Position numbers and translations under genes: made by a program. DNA of 64,000 nucleotides, from positions 1 through 64,000 of the forward strand of contig JBBPZY010000151.1 of NCBI GenBank assembly GCA_038276315.1. The letters run 5' to 3'. This document shows positions 34,141 to 42,479 of this stretch, in pieces (position 1 is the first letter of the stretch; each line of letters starts with the position of its first letter). The notes beneath the pieces are model-generated. The model did not search any database, was not told the origin of the DNA, and worked only from the letters and a program-made list of their open reading frames with translations. The DNA is from GCA-003244245 sp038276315. Its GTDB lineage: Bacteria; Actinomycetota; Actinomycetes; Mycobacteriales; Pseudonocardiaceae.

Positions 34141-34456
34141 GCGGTCGGGTCGGTCAGCGTTCACGGTGCCATGGCCTCGACGACGAGGAGAAGGTCCGCC
34201 GGACGCCGGGCTGTAGACGGCGCCGCGCCTGTTGATGTGTTCGAAGCCGATCATCAGGTCCCAGCCGCCCGCGGCGACACGCCACAGCACCCTGGCCCGA
34301 GGTCGAACGAGATAGGATTTACGGCTGCCTCGCACCCGCTGCGTCCATGCGTCCCGATGGTCTTGGCGGCATCCCCTTGACGAATACCCAGCCGGTGGTG
34401 TGCCGGGAGCTGTGTTCACGGCACGGCACGAGGTGCCCTTTCCGGCGGCGCGACGG
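34141..34456. other. 316-base gap between ctaF and qcrB
   Basis: No gene can be supported. A minus-strand open frame at 34132-34419 (95 codons) reads through LWRVAAGGWDLMIGFEHINRRG but has no recognisable homology, start signal or conserved pattern. Mycobacteria carry two membrane-protein genes at this place (Rv2197c and mmpS3), so this may be decayed sequence from such a gene. No clear terminator hairpin is seen, although the flanking genes converge. Confidence 0.4.
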
Positions 34457-36109
34457 TTAGTCGTTGAGCTGGTGGGGACGGCTGGACGCCTTTCGTCCCG
34501 CGCCGTTGGTGCTGCCGTTGGTGCTGACCCCGTTGCCGGTGGCGGCGTCGTGACGAGCTTTCTCCAGCGCCCTGGTCTGCTCCGCAGGATCTGGACGGAA
34601 TGTGGATCCAGGTACCGGAGCGCCAGCCGAACCCAGTTGGTTCATCCGCTTGGGCACCCGGGCGCCCTGGTACTCCAGCGGAAGGGGATGGCCGTGCTCG
34701 TCCACTCCGCCGAGAGGCTGGTGAAGTTCAATGAACTCGCCGTGTGGCAGGCGCTTGATGATGCCCGTCTCAATACCGTGTTCCAGGATCGACCGGTCGG
34801 CGCGCTGCAGACCGAGGCAGATCCGGTAGGTGACGTAATAGGCGATCGGTGGCAGCAACAGCAGGCCAATGCGGCCCGCCCAGGTGGTGGCGTTCAACGA
34901 GATGTCGAACGTGTACGCGATCACGTCGTTGCCGCCCGAGAGCAGTAGCACGAACATGAACGAGGCCGCCATCATGCCCAACCCCGTGCGTACCGGGACG
35001 TCCCGCGGTCGCTGCAGCAGGTTGTGCGAAGCGTTGTCCTTGGTGAGCTTGCGCTCAATCGTTGGGTACGCGAAGGCCAGGCCGAACATGATGCCGGGGA
35101 TCACCATCGTCGGCCAGAACGACGCTGGGATCATGTAGTTGCCGAGGTAGATCTCCCAGGCGGGCCAGAGCCGGGTGGAACCGTCGAGCCAACCGACATA
35201 CCAGTCGGGCTGCGAGGCCGCTGACACCTGAGCAGGGTTATATGGGCCGAAGTTCCATATCGGGTTGATCTGGAACAGCCCCGCCAGGAGGCAGATCACA
35301 CCGATGTTCGTCAACGCAAAGCCGCTGGCCTTCGTCGCGAAGACCGGCAGGATGCGGACGCCGACCACGTTGCGCTCGGTGCGCCCCGGACCGGGGAACT
35401 GGGTGTGCTTCTGGTACCAGACAAGCCCGAGGTGCACGGCGATGAGCGCCAGTAGGATTCCCGGAATCAGCAGTACATGGACGATGAAGAACCGAGGAAT
35501 GATCAAAGTACCGGGGAACTCGCCGCCGAAGATCGCCCACTGCAACCAGGTGCCGATCACTGGTGGCGACATGATGATCGACGAGATGATCCGCAGCCCG
35601 GTTCCCGAAAGCAGGTCATCAGGCAGTGAGTACCCGGTGAGACCCTCGAGTCCGGCCAGGATGGCGATGGTGACGCCGATCGTCCAGTTCGTCTCACGCG
35701 GCTTGCGGAACGCGCCGGTGAAGAAGGTACGGAACATGTGGGCCACGATCGCGGCGACGAACAGCAACGCCGCCCAGTGGTGCACCTGGCGGATGAACAG
35801 CCCACCACGGACATCGAAGGATAGCTGCAGGGTCGACTCGAACGCCCGGGACATCTCGATCCCGCGGAGGTTCTGGTAGACGCCGTTGTACGTGACATCT
35901 TCCATGGAGGGGTCGAAGAACAGCGTGAGGTATGTCCCGGACAGCAGCAGCACGATGAAGGTGTTCAGAGCGATCTCGCCGAGCATGAACGACCAGTGCG
36001 TCGGGAAGACCTTGTTGACCTGCCGGCGCATGCCAGCGGCCAGGTGAAATCGCTGATCGAGCTCGTCGGCTGCCTTGCCGGCCTTGGTCGGTGTCGTCAT
36101 CGCGCTCAT
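34457..36109 (-). CDS. qcrB: Cytochrome bc1 complex cytochrome b subunit
   Basis: QcrB oxidises menaquinol and holds two b hemes in the membrane. The 550-residue protein has the HWSFMLGEIALNTF first helix, GLFIRQVHHWAALLFVAAIVAHMFRTFFTGAFRKPRE with heme-ligand histidines, ISSIIMSPPVIGTWLQW, which includes the quinol-site helix, and IPRFFIVHVLLIPGILLALIAVHL with the second His pair. A long C-terminal extension (after about residue 450) is typical of actinobacteria. ATG36109 overlaps the qcrA stop by four bases. It is last in ctaE-qcrC-qcrA-qcrB. Confidence 0.96.
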   Translation of the reverse strand: MSAMTTPTKAGKAADELDQRFHLAAGMRRQVNKVFPTHWSFMLGEIALNTFIVLLLSGTYLTLFFDPSMEDVTYNGVYQNLRGIEMSRAFESTLQLSFDVRGGLFIRQVHHWAALLFVAAIVAHMFRTFFTGAFRKPRETNWTIGVTIAILAGLEGLTGYSLPDDLLSGTGLRIISSIIMSPPVIGTWLQWAIFGGEFPGTLIIPRFFIVHVLLIPGILLALIAVHLGLVWYQKHTQFPGPGRTERNVVGVRILPVFATKASGFALTNIGVICLLAGLFQINPIWNFGPYNPAQVSAASQPDWYVGWLDGSTRLWPAWEIYLGNYMIPASFWPTMVIPGIMFGLAFAYPTIERKLTKDNASHNLLQRPRDVPVRTGLGMMAASFMFVLLLSGGNDVIAYTFDISLNATTWAGRIGLLLLPPIAYYVTYRICLGLQRADRSILEHGIETGIIKRLPHGEFIELHQPLGGVDEHGHPLPLEYQGARVPKRMNQLGSAGAPVPGSTFRPDPAEQTRALEKARHDAATGNGVSTNGSTNGAGRKASSRPHQLND

Positions 36110-37248
36110 GACCTCCGCTCCCAGAACGCTGGTCCGACGGGCTCGATGAAGTCGCCCTTGGCGTAGAAGTAACCCTCATCGTTCACGGCGATGTGCAGCT
36201 GTGGCAAGGCCCTGGTGGCTGGACCGAAGATTGGCTTCGCGTATTCCAGCATGTCGAACTGCGACTGGTGGCATGGGCACAGCAACCGCGCGTCCTGACT
36301 TTCGTAGAGCGAAGCGGGGCAACCCAGGTGGGTGCAGATCTTCGAGTACGCGTAGAAGTCGCCGTAGTGGAAGTTGACCTGGCCCTTGCGTTGGATTACC
36401 TGCGTTGCCTGCTCGGGCCGCAACCGGATGAGCATCACGGGGCTGTCGGATGCTCGCAGCGCGTCGTGCGCCTGCTTTTCCGACCATGATCGCTTGTACG
36501 GAAAGACCGTGGCGATGGAGCCGGCGGCGAGGTCTTCGGGGCGCGCCAGGGTGAGCTGTGCGGAGTCATAGCGTAGGAACACCGGCTCACCGTTGTAAGA
36601 GGCCCAGGGCGTGACCCACAGCGCGGCGCGACCCCCACCCTTCCACGGGTTGCTCACCAGACCACCCAGCGCGAAGACCCCCACTCCGATACCGAAAACT
36701 CCGCCACCGAGCGCGGCCGCTCGTTTGATCATGGATCGCCGACCGATGTGGCTGCTGGCGGCAGAGTCGGCCAGGATCGCGCTCGCGGTCAGCCGATCGA
36801 CTTCTGCGGAGCCACCGATGTGGCGCTCCTGCACCGCGGTCTCGTGCGGTAGCAGATCTTTCGCGTAGGCGATCGTCCCGGCGCCGATGGCGAATACGGT
36901 TAGCCCGAAAAGCACTCCGATGATCGGCGTGTAGAGCTGATAGAGCAGGTGCCGGTTGCCGGGGCTTCCGGGCGGGGCGTACTCGAAGGGAAAGAACAGG
37001 TAGGCCGCCAGGAAACCCAACCCGGCCAACGCAGCGATGAGAAACCACCGCGCGACCTTGCGTTCGGTGCGCTTCTCCGCACGGGTTCCCGGCACCGGGA
37101 AGGGATCGTCCCGGTGCTCTATGGTCACCCCGTCCAGCGCCGAGCCCAGCCGAACCAGCTCTTCGTGGCTCGCCGTCGACAGGTCGGCATCGCTCGGGGG
37201 TCTTTGCTGCCCAGTTGACCCTCCGGTAGTGCCTCCGTGGCCGCTCAT
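36106..37248 (-). CDS. qcrA: Cytochrome bc1 complex Rieske iron-sulfur subunit
   Basis: The 380-residue actinobacterial Rieske protein with three transmembrane helices, two near residues 65-125 and one near 180-200. The Rieske [2Fe-2S] site is complete: CTHLGC at 305-310 and CPCHQS at 324-329, followed by FDMLEYAKPIFGPATRALPQL. ATG37248 (MSGHGGTTG) is the start, because it overlaps the qcrC stop by four bases; an upstream in-frame codon at 37266 would lie inside qcrC. The twin Arg in the HIGRRSMIKRAA segment precedes the third helix and fits the known Tat-dependent insertion of that helix. Confidence 0.95.
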   Translation of the reverse strand: MSGHGGTTGGSTGQQRPPSDADLSTASHEELVRLGSALDGVTIEHRDDPFPVPGTRAEKRTERKVARWFLIAALAGLGFLAAYLFFPFEYAPPGSPGNRHLLYQLYTPIIGVLFGLTVFAIGAGTIAYAKDLLPHETAVQERHIGGSAEVDRLTASAILADSAASSHIGRRSMIKRAAALGGGVFGIGVGVFALGGLVSNPWKGGGRAALWVTPWASYNGEPVFLRYDSAQLTLARPEDLAAGSIATVFPYKRSWSEKQAHDALRASDSPVMLIRLRPEQATQVIQRKGQVNFHYGDFYAYSKICTHLGCPASLYESQDARLLCPCHQSQFDMLEYAKPIFGPATRALPQLHIAVNDEGYFYAKGDFIEPVGPAFWERRS

Positions 37249-38102
37249 GCCTTCGATCCGATCCACAGTGTCACGCCGACCAGCGCCGAGATACCGATGA
37301 TCCAGGAGACCAGACCCTCCGGCACCGGCCCGAAGCCACCGAGGGGGTAGCCACCGGGGTTGTTAGGGTCAGCGCTGATCGAGCGCACGTAGGCGATGAG
37401 GTCTCGCTTGTCCTGCAGAGTCAGCTGCCGGTCGGAGAACCTGGGCATGCTCTGCGGTCCGCTGATCATCGCGCTGTAGACCTGCTGGGGATCCACGTTC
37501 TTAATCGCGGGCGCGTACTTGCCGGAGGACAGCGCGATCCCGCGCCCGGTGAAGTTGTGGCAGGACGCGCAGTTGAGCCGGAAGAGATCACCACCGTGAG
37601 CCGGGTCACCGCCGGCAAGGGTGCCCTTCGACGGGACCATCGGACCGCCACCGTTGGCCTGCACGAAGGCGCCCAACGCGTCGATCTGCTGGGGGGTGAA
37701 CCTGACCGGCTTCTGGGCGATTTGCGCCTCCTGCCGGCTCGCCGGCATCCGCCCGGTGGAAACTTGGAAGTAAACCGCAGCCTCGCCAACGCCTATCAGG
37801 CTTGGGCCACGAGCATTCACCCCCTGCAGGTTAGTGCCGTGGCAGCTGATGCAGGCGTTGTTGTAGAGCTGCTCACCCTGGCGCACCAGCGCCGGATCCG
37901 CCTGGGCGCGCGCGGTCTGAGGCTGCGGAGCGAACACCGCATACAGGGCGCCGGCAGACAGCAGCGCCACAGCGAGTGCGAGCATCGCCGACAACCTCCG
38001 ACGCAAGCGGCTACGTCCCCCCCGCTGCACTCCTTGACCCGATGCCCTCGGTGGGTTCGATCCAGTGGGGCCCGATCGGCCGTCGGGTGTGTCGCTGCTC
38101 AT
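37245..38102 (-). CDS. qcrC: Cytochrome bc1 complex diheme cytochrome c subunit
   Basis: A 285-residue diheme cytochrome cc that passes electrons directly from bc1 to the aa3 oxidase, replacing a soluble cytochrome c. Two heme-binding motifs, CISCH at 84-88 and CASCH at 178-182, each sit in a cytochrome c domain. A hydrophobic N-terminal anchor (LSAMLALAVALLSAGALYAVF) and a C-terminal membrane helix (GLVSWIIGISALVGVTLWIG) hold it in the membrane. The Met ligands fall in GRMPAS and QSMPRF. It is followed directly by qcrA with a four-base overlap and preceded by ctaE. Confidence 0.96.
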   Translation of the reverse strand: MSSDTPDGRSGPTGSNPPRASGQGVQRGGRSRLRRRLSAMLALAVALLSAGALYAVFAPQPQTARAQADPALVRQGEQLYNNACISCHGTNLQGVNARGPSLIGVGEAAVYFQVSTGRMPASRQEAQIAQKPVRFTPQQIDALGAFVQANGGGPMVPSKGTLAGGDPAHGGDLFRLNCASCHNFTGRGIALSSGKYAPAIKNVDPQQVYSAMISGPQSMPRFSDRQLTLQDKRDLIAYVRSISADPNNPGGYPLGGFGPVPEGLVSWIIGISALVGVTLWIGSKA

Positions 38103-38188
38103 CGGTCTCCGCTACCCCTGCTGTCTCGTTCCGGTTCGGTGCGCTAGCCGGGTCGGGGCCTTCCTCAGCGGGCCTCCTCGCTCCGGTA

Positions 38189-38827
38189 TCAGGGCAAGAT
38201 ATAGATGACGGCGAACAACCCGATCCAGACCACGTCGACGAAGTGCCAGTAGTACGAGACAACGATCGCAGAAGTGGCCTGTGCCGGGGTGAATTTGCTC
38301 AGCTTCGTCCGGACGATCAGGAAGATGAACGCGATCAGACCGCCGGTCACATGCAAGGCGTGAAATCCGGTGAGCAGGTAGAACACAGTCCCGAAGGCCC
38401 CCGACGGGATGGTGATGCCCTCACCGATCATCGTGCGGTACTCGTTCGCGGCCCCGACGACGAAGAACAGGCCCATGGCGAATGTGATCGAGTACCACAG
38501 CCGAAGCCCGAAGACATCGCCCTGCTCCGCCTTGAAGACTCCCCACTGACAGGTGAACGATGAGGCGACCAGTACGATCGTGATCACCAGCGCATAGGGT
38601 ACGTCGAGGTGGATCGGCTCCCCGGTGGATGCCAGGATCGGCGGCCACGGGCCGTCATGCTGTGCCTTCACCGTGAAGAACATCGCGAACAGACCGGCGA
38701 AGAACATCAGCTCGCTGGACAGCCAGACGATCGTGCCCACGCTGACCATGTTGGGCCGGTTCAGCGAGTGCACCCGTTGGCTGATGGAGGGCGCAGCCAG
38801 GCTGGACGAGGGGGTCACGCCAAGCAT
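38189..38827 (-). CDS. ctaE: Cytochrome c oxidase subunit III
   Basis: A 212-residue subunit III of the aa3 oxidase with about five membrane helices. Conserved pieces include VGTIVWLSSELMFFAGLFAMFFTVKAQ at the N terminus, SSFTCQWGVF, FYLLTGFHALHVTGGLIAFIFL and ISYYWHFVDVVWIGLF-like SYYWHFVDVVWIGL near the C terminus with the conserved His and Glu positions. It leads the ctaE-qcrC-qcrA-qcrB cluster, with an 86-base gap before qcrC. The 260-base region upstream, shared with the divergent receiver-like gene, should hold the cluster promoter, although no confident hexamers were identified. Confidence 0.95.
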   Translation of the reverse strand: MLGVTPSSSLAAPSISQRVHSLNRPNMVSVGTIVWLSSELMFFAGLFAMFFTVKAQHDGPWPPILASTGEPIHLDVPYALVITIVLVASSFTCQWGVFKAEQGDVFGLRLWYSITFAMGLFFVVGAANEYRTMIGEGITIPSGAFGTVFYLLTGFHALHVTGGLIAFIFLIVRTKLSKFTPAQATSAIVVSYYWHFVDVVWIGLFAVIYILP

Positions 38828-39087
38828 TATGACGAACGGTCTCGGCCTCGACGGGACCGGGGCCGACGGATGCCGCGAAGAGTGAGGAGGCTAACGCAAT
38901 TCCTGCTCGAACAGCGGTATGCGAGGGCACATAGTGACACACAGAGTCACGCCAAGCGAGCCGGCCGTTGCGTACGACATCGCCCGTATACCATTGGACT
39001 GCCATCCGACCCGCTGATGCCGCGTGGTGCATCCCGCTACCCGCGGGCCGGCCGGGGACACCCGACACCGAGGACCTCGATCATTTC

Positions 39088-39504
39088 ATGAATCCCCCGA
39101 GCGACACCGCCACCATCCTGGTCTTCAGTCACCGGTCAGAGGTGCGCGAGGCCATCATCAACGCTGTTGGGCGGCGCCCTGCAGCGGACGTCGGCCGGGT
39201 GAGCTATGTCGAGGCCGCGACGATCGCTGAGGTGCTGACCGAGGTCGACGCGGGTCGCGTGGATCTGGCGATCCTCGACGGTGAGGCGCAACCGACCGGG
39301 GGGATGGGCCTTTCCCGCCAGCTCAAGAACGAGATCGCGCAGTGTCCGCCGGTGATCATCGCCGTGCGGCGCAGGGACGACCGTTGGTTGGCAGTGTGGT
39401 CGCAGGCCGACGCGGTGATCGTCCATCCACTGGATCCGTTGACCGCAGCTGAGACCGTGGCCGAGGTGCTTCGCACGCGCCGACCGCAGGCAGCGAACGG
39501 CTGA
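39088..39504 (+). CDS. Receiver-domain-like protein
   Basis: A 138-residue stand-alone protein with a CheY-like pattern: ATILVFSHRSEVREAIINAVG (first strand and helix), VDLAILDGEAQPTGGMGL with Asp in the phospho-acceptor position, then PPVIIAVRRRDDRW and ADAVIVHPLDPLTAAETVAEVLR. The acidic pair after the first strand is replaced by FSHRSE and the usual Lys near the end by HPLDP, so phosphorylation may not occur normally. No output domain follows. Similar single-domain proteins occur in actinobacteria next to ctaE/trpD. ATG39088 is used; the longer upstream frame is unconserved. It is 11 bases upstream of trpD and probably shares its transcript. Confidence 0.75.
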   Translation: MNPPSDTATILVFSHRSEVREAIINAVGRRPAADVGRVSYVEAATIAEVLTEVDAGRVDLAILDGEAQPTGGMGLSRQLKNEIAQCPPVIIAVRRRDDRWLAVWSQADAVIVHPLDPLTAAETVAEVLRTRRPQAANG

Positions 39505-39515
39505 GGCCGCGCAGC

Positions 39516-40577
39516 ATGGTGGCGCCGACCCGTTCCCGCAGCTGGCCAGGGCTGCTCGGCCAGCTGATCGCCGGCACAGATCTGGATACCCACGATGCCA
39601 CGTGGGCAATGGACGAAGTGATGTCAGGTCTGGCCACGCCGGCGCAGTTGGCCGCGTTCGTGGTGGCGCTGCGAATCAAGGGAGAGACTCCGGCGGAGAT
39701 CGCCGGTCTGGCCGACGGCATGCTGTCGCACGCGTGCCGGGTACACGTCGCACAGCGGGCAGTCGACGTGGTCGGCACCGGTGGCGACCAAGCACAGACG
39801 GTGAACATCTCCACTATGGCCGCGCTGGTGACAGCCGCTGCCGGTGCACCGGTGATCAAGCACGGCAACCGCGCGGCGTCGTCGCAGTGCGGCGCTGCCG
39901 ACGTGCTCGAGGCGCTCGGCGTGGCGATCGATCTAGGACCGCATCAGGTAGCACGGTGCGTCGCCGAGGCGGGGATCGGATTTTGCTTCGCACCGCTTTA
40001 TCACCCCGCGTTGCGGCACGCAGCCGCGGTGCGACGGGAAATCGGGGTCCCGACGGCCTTCAACTTTCTCGGTCCACTTGTCAATCCTGCGCAGCCGGGT
40101 GCTGCTCTCGTGGGCTGCGCGAATCTTCGGATGGCGCCAGTGATGGCCCAGGTACTCGCCGATCGTGGCGTAAGCGCCCTGGTAGTCCGTGGCGACGATG
40201 GGCTCGACGAGATCACCACCACGACTACTACTTCGGTGTGGGTGGTCGACGGCGGCACGGTGCGGCGTGATCAGCTGGAGCCGGCTGCGCTGGGCGTGCC
40301 GGTGGCCGGCGGCGAGGAGCTGCGCGGTGGGGATGCAGCGGCCAATGCCGATGCAGTGCGGCGCCTGCTGGCAGGCGGTCCCGGGCCGATACGAGACGCC
40401 GTGCTCCTCAACGCCGGCGCGGCGCTTGTCGCGCACCGGGGTTCGACCAGTGACCTGGTCGCCGATGTCCGCGAGATGGTCCAGCGCGCCGCCGAGGCCA
40501 TTGACTCTGGCGCTGCGGCCGCGCTTTTGAAGCGCTGGACGAGGCTAACCGCCGAGCTGTCCGCCGGTGGTCGCTAA
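39516..40577 (+). CDS. trpD: Anthranilate phosphoribosyltransferase
   Basis: TrpD joins anthranilate to PRPP in tryptophan synthesis. The 353-residue protein has VDVVGTGGDQAQTVNISTMAA (the PRPP-binding Gly-rich loop), KHGNRAASSQCGAADVLEALG (anthranilate and metal sites), FCFAPLYHPALRHAAAVRRE and FNFLGPLVNPAQPGAALVG, plus the acidic DDGLDEITTTT region that binds magnesium. As in M. tuberculosis, trpD is isolated from other trp genes and sits beside the respiratory cluster. The start ATG39516 follows the receiver-like gene closely. Confidence 0.96.
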   Translation: MVAPTRSRSWPGLLGQLIAGTDLDTHDATWAMDEVMSGLATPAQLAAFVVALRIKGETPAEIAGLADGMLSHACRVHVAQRAVDVVGTGGDQAQTVNISTMAALVTAAAGAPVIKHGNRAASSQCGAADVLEALGVAIDLGPHQVARCVAEAGIGFCFAPLYHPALRHAAAVRREIGVPTAFNFLGPLVNPAQPGAALVGCANLRMAPVMAQVLADRGVSALVVRGDDGLDEITTTTTTSVWVVDGGTVRRDQLEPAALGVPVAGGEELRGGDAAANADAVRRLLAGGPGPIRDAVLLNAGAALVAHRGSTSDLVADVREMVQRAAEAIDSGAAAALLKRWTRLTAELSAGGR

Positions 40578-40660
40578 CCCGGTCGGCGGTACTTGAAGGG
40601 CTACCAACTTTGGACGGCGACCGGTGCGCTGTCACGGACCGTACCGGGGATCCCGGAAAG

Positions 40661-40676
40661 TATAACGGAGAGTAAC
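40661..40676 (+). promoter_or_regulatory. Direct repeat upstream of first NlpC/P60 gene, possible MtrA-type site
   Basis: ATAAC and GTAAC occur as direct repeats within TATAACGGAGAGTAAC, about 165 bases before the gene start. MtrA of actinobacteria binds tandem GTAAC/GTGAC-like repeats and controls cell-wall hydrolases. The spacing here (10 bases start to start) is shorter than the pair at 42376, so the assignment is weak. Confidence 0.2.
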
Positions 40677-40841
40677 TGACATCGGGAAAACCGCACGCCT
40701 GGGCGGCTTAGTGACGTCATTGGAGTGAAGATCCGCGCCGATGCGTCCTGAGAACCGTTAGGTGGCATGCGGGGGGACTTCTCCCGTTTGCAGTCACGCC
40801 GCCGGACCTTGATGGTCCGAGACAGGAGATGGCCGCGGGTG

Positions 40842-41882
40842 GTGTCTCATCGTCGGAACCGCGTGCTTCGTAGCGTGGCGGCTGCCGTGGCCTTCGCTGC
40901 CGTGCTGAGCATGCCACCAGCACTCGCGGCTGCTGATCCAGGCCCTGGCCCCGCGCCCGAGCCTGGCGGGACCGTTGCTCAGGTTCGAGCGTTGAGCCGA
41001 CAGGCCGAAGTGATCACCGAGCAGTGGAAGCTGGCCACCGACCGGCTGGATGCCCGTCGGGCCGATGCGGACCGAGCGCATAGCGACGCAGCGAGCGCCA
41101 CGGCTATCGCCGATCAAGTCCGCGCGGCTCAGAGTTCATTCCGTGCGCAAGTGGATCGGCTGACCAGCGCCAGCTTTGAGGGTGTTCGAGTCAGCAGCCT
41201 GACCGCGATGCTGATCAGTGACTCGCCCCAACAGTTCATCGACCAGATGTCCGCCTTGGACGTGCTGGCGGCGAGTAACAGGGCAGCGATGGACAAGCTC
41301 GCAGCCGCCGTTTCCCGCATCGAGCAGGCCAAGCTCGCTGCCACCGACGCCGAGACACGTGCGGCCGTCGCCGAACTCGACGCTGCGCGGATAGCTGGTG
41401 ACGTAGCCCAGGCTCGGCTTGAAATGGGCCGCCAGATCAATCTGGTGCAGGAACGCCTCGGCAAGCTCACCTCGGAGGAGTTCTCCCACTACGCCTCCGA
41501 AGGGTTCACCGACTATCCGATCGACATAGCCGGTGACACCATCGGGATCAGAGCCCTTCGGGCTGCCTTAACCAGGCAAGGAGCACCGTATATCTGGGGC
41601 GCGGAGGGGCCGACCACTTTCGATTGTTCAGGTCTGGTGATGTGGGCCTACCGTCAGGTCGGGGTCAGCCTGCCGCGGGTAGCCTACGACCAATCCAGAG
41701 TAGGCACCCCGGTGGTCTCCGGCCTGCTACCAGGAGACCTCATCGCGCTGTACTCGCCGGTAAGCCACATCGGCATTTACGTAGGCAACGGGCTCTACCT
41801 CAATGCGCCGCAGAGCGGCGATGTGGTCAAAGTCTCCCGAGTCCCATGGCGGGACGTCACGGCAGTCCGCAGGATTGGTTGA
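40842..41882 (+). CDS. NlpC/P60 family peptidoglycan hydrolase (paralogue 1)
   Basis: A 346-residue secreted cell-wall hydrolase. A signal peptide (VLRSVAAAVAFAAVLSMPPALA, cleaved near AAADP) is followed by a long coiled coil (about 60-215) of the type found in mycobacterial RipA and Rv2190c. A C-terminal NlpC/P60 domain has Cys262 in FDCSGLVMWAY, His309 in VSHIGIYVG and a polar third residue in YLNAPQSGD. It probably cleaves D-glutamyl-meso-diaminopimelate bonds during division or wall remodelling. GTG40842 is chosen because GGAGAT lies upstream and the start aligns with the paralogue at 42480. The two proteins are similar along their whole length. Confidence 0.9.
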   Translation: MSHRRNRVLRSVAAAVAFAAVLSMPPALAAADPGPGPAPEPGGTVAQVRALSRQAEVITEQWKLATDRLDARRADADRAHSDAASATAIADQVRAAQSSFRAQVDRLTSASFEGVRVSSLTAMLISDSPQQFIDQMSALDVLAASNRAAMDKLAAAVSRIEQAKLAATDAETRAAVAELDAARIAGDVAQARLEMGRQINLVQERLGKLTSEEFSHYASEGFTDYPIDIAGDTIGIRALRAALTRQGAPYIWGAEGPTTFDCSGLVMWAYRQVGVSLPRVAYDQSRVGTPVVSGLLPGDLIALYSPVSHIGIYVGNGLYLNAPQSGDVVKVSRVPWRDVTAVRRIG

Positions 41883-42008
41883 TGCCACCGTCCGGGCATC
41901 GGGATAAGTGGCGTAACCGGTCCGTCACCGACGTTGCGTCACCCGGCATTGTCAGGGTCGCCGTCTACCGTCCGTAGTGACTAGATCACAACAGAGACGG
42001 AGCCCGAC

Positions 42009-42293
42009 ATGATCGTAGATTGCGACCGGTGCGTGGTGCGCGGCGTTGCCTGCCAGGACTGCGTCATCACCGTGCTGCTCGGAGCCCCCCCGAGCGGCGT
42101 GGAGCTGGATGGCACTGAGCAGCTAGCCCTGGACACCTTGGCCGAGGCTGGCATGGTGCCGCATTTGCAGCTGGTGGATCGGGATGGAGATGGCCAAACG
42201 ACGGGGAGGGATACCTGCGTTCGGGATCACCTGCGCGATGGCGGTGAGCGGTCCGCAACTGACGGTGAACGGTCCCGACGTCACGTCGGCTGA
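42009..42293 (+). CDS. Small CxxC-CxxC protein, possible zinc-binding
   Basis: A 94-residue protein beginning MIVDCDRCVVRGVACQDC, with Cys5, Cys8, Cys15 and Cys18 in a CxxC-x6-CxxC arrangement typical of a small zinc ribbon. The next part (ITVLLGAPPSGVELDGTEQLALDTLAEAGMVP) is an amphipathic region with an LxxLAEAG pattern. The tail after about residue 58 is Asp/Arg-rich and probably unstructured. GACGGAG lies seven bases before the ATG. It lies between the two NlpC/P60 genes, a position where similar small actinobacterial proteins occur. Function unknown; a regulatory or DNA-binding role is only a guess. Confidence 0.7.
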   Translation: MIVDCDRCVVRGVACQDCVITVLLGAPPSGVELDGTEQLALDTLAEAGMVPHLQLVDRDGDGQTTGRDTCVRDHLRDGGERSATDGERSRRHVG

Positions 42294-42375
42294 TCGGCCT
42301 AGCCGAACTCCGCGCCGGTCACGGTGACGCCCATCGTGCCCAGCGGCCTGTCTGCCCCATACCTTGGTCGCCGGT

Positions 42376-42393
42376 AGTGACAAAGTTGGTGAC
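42376..42393 (+). promoter_or_regulatory. AGTGAC/GGTGAC direct repeat, candidate MtrA site
   Basis: AGTGAC and GGTGAC are tandem repeats separated by six bases, 87 bases before the second NlpC/P60 start. The arrangement equals the six-base-spaced direct repeats reported for MtrA in Streptomyces, and MtrA targets include NlpC/P60 hydrolases. Only the sequence supports it. Confidence 0.35.
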
Positions 42394-42479
42394 CTTTCGT
42401 AATCTTCCCGAGACTTGCGGTAGGTGCCGTCCGATCTGGATGGCACGGTAGGCGGTCTAAGAGAGGAGATAGCCGCGAC

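Noticed and set aside
42294..42479. Possible c-di-AMP (ydaO) riboswitch upstream of the NlpC/P60 gene
   Set aside because: Actinobacterial wall-hydrolase genes can carry one, but the conserved ydaO core segments were not found here or before 40842.
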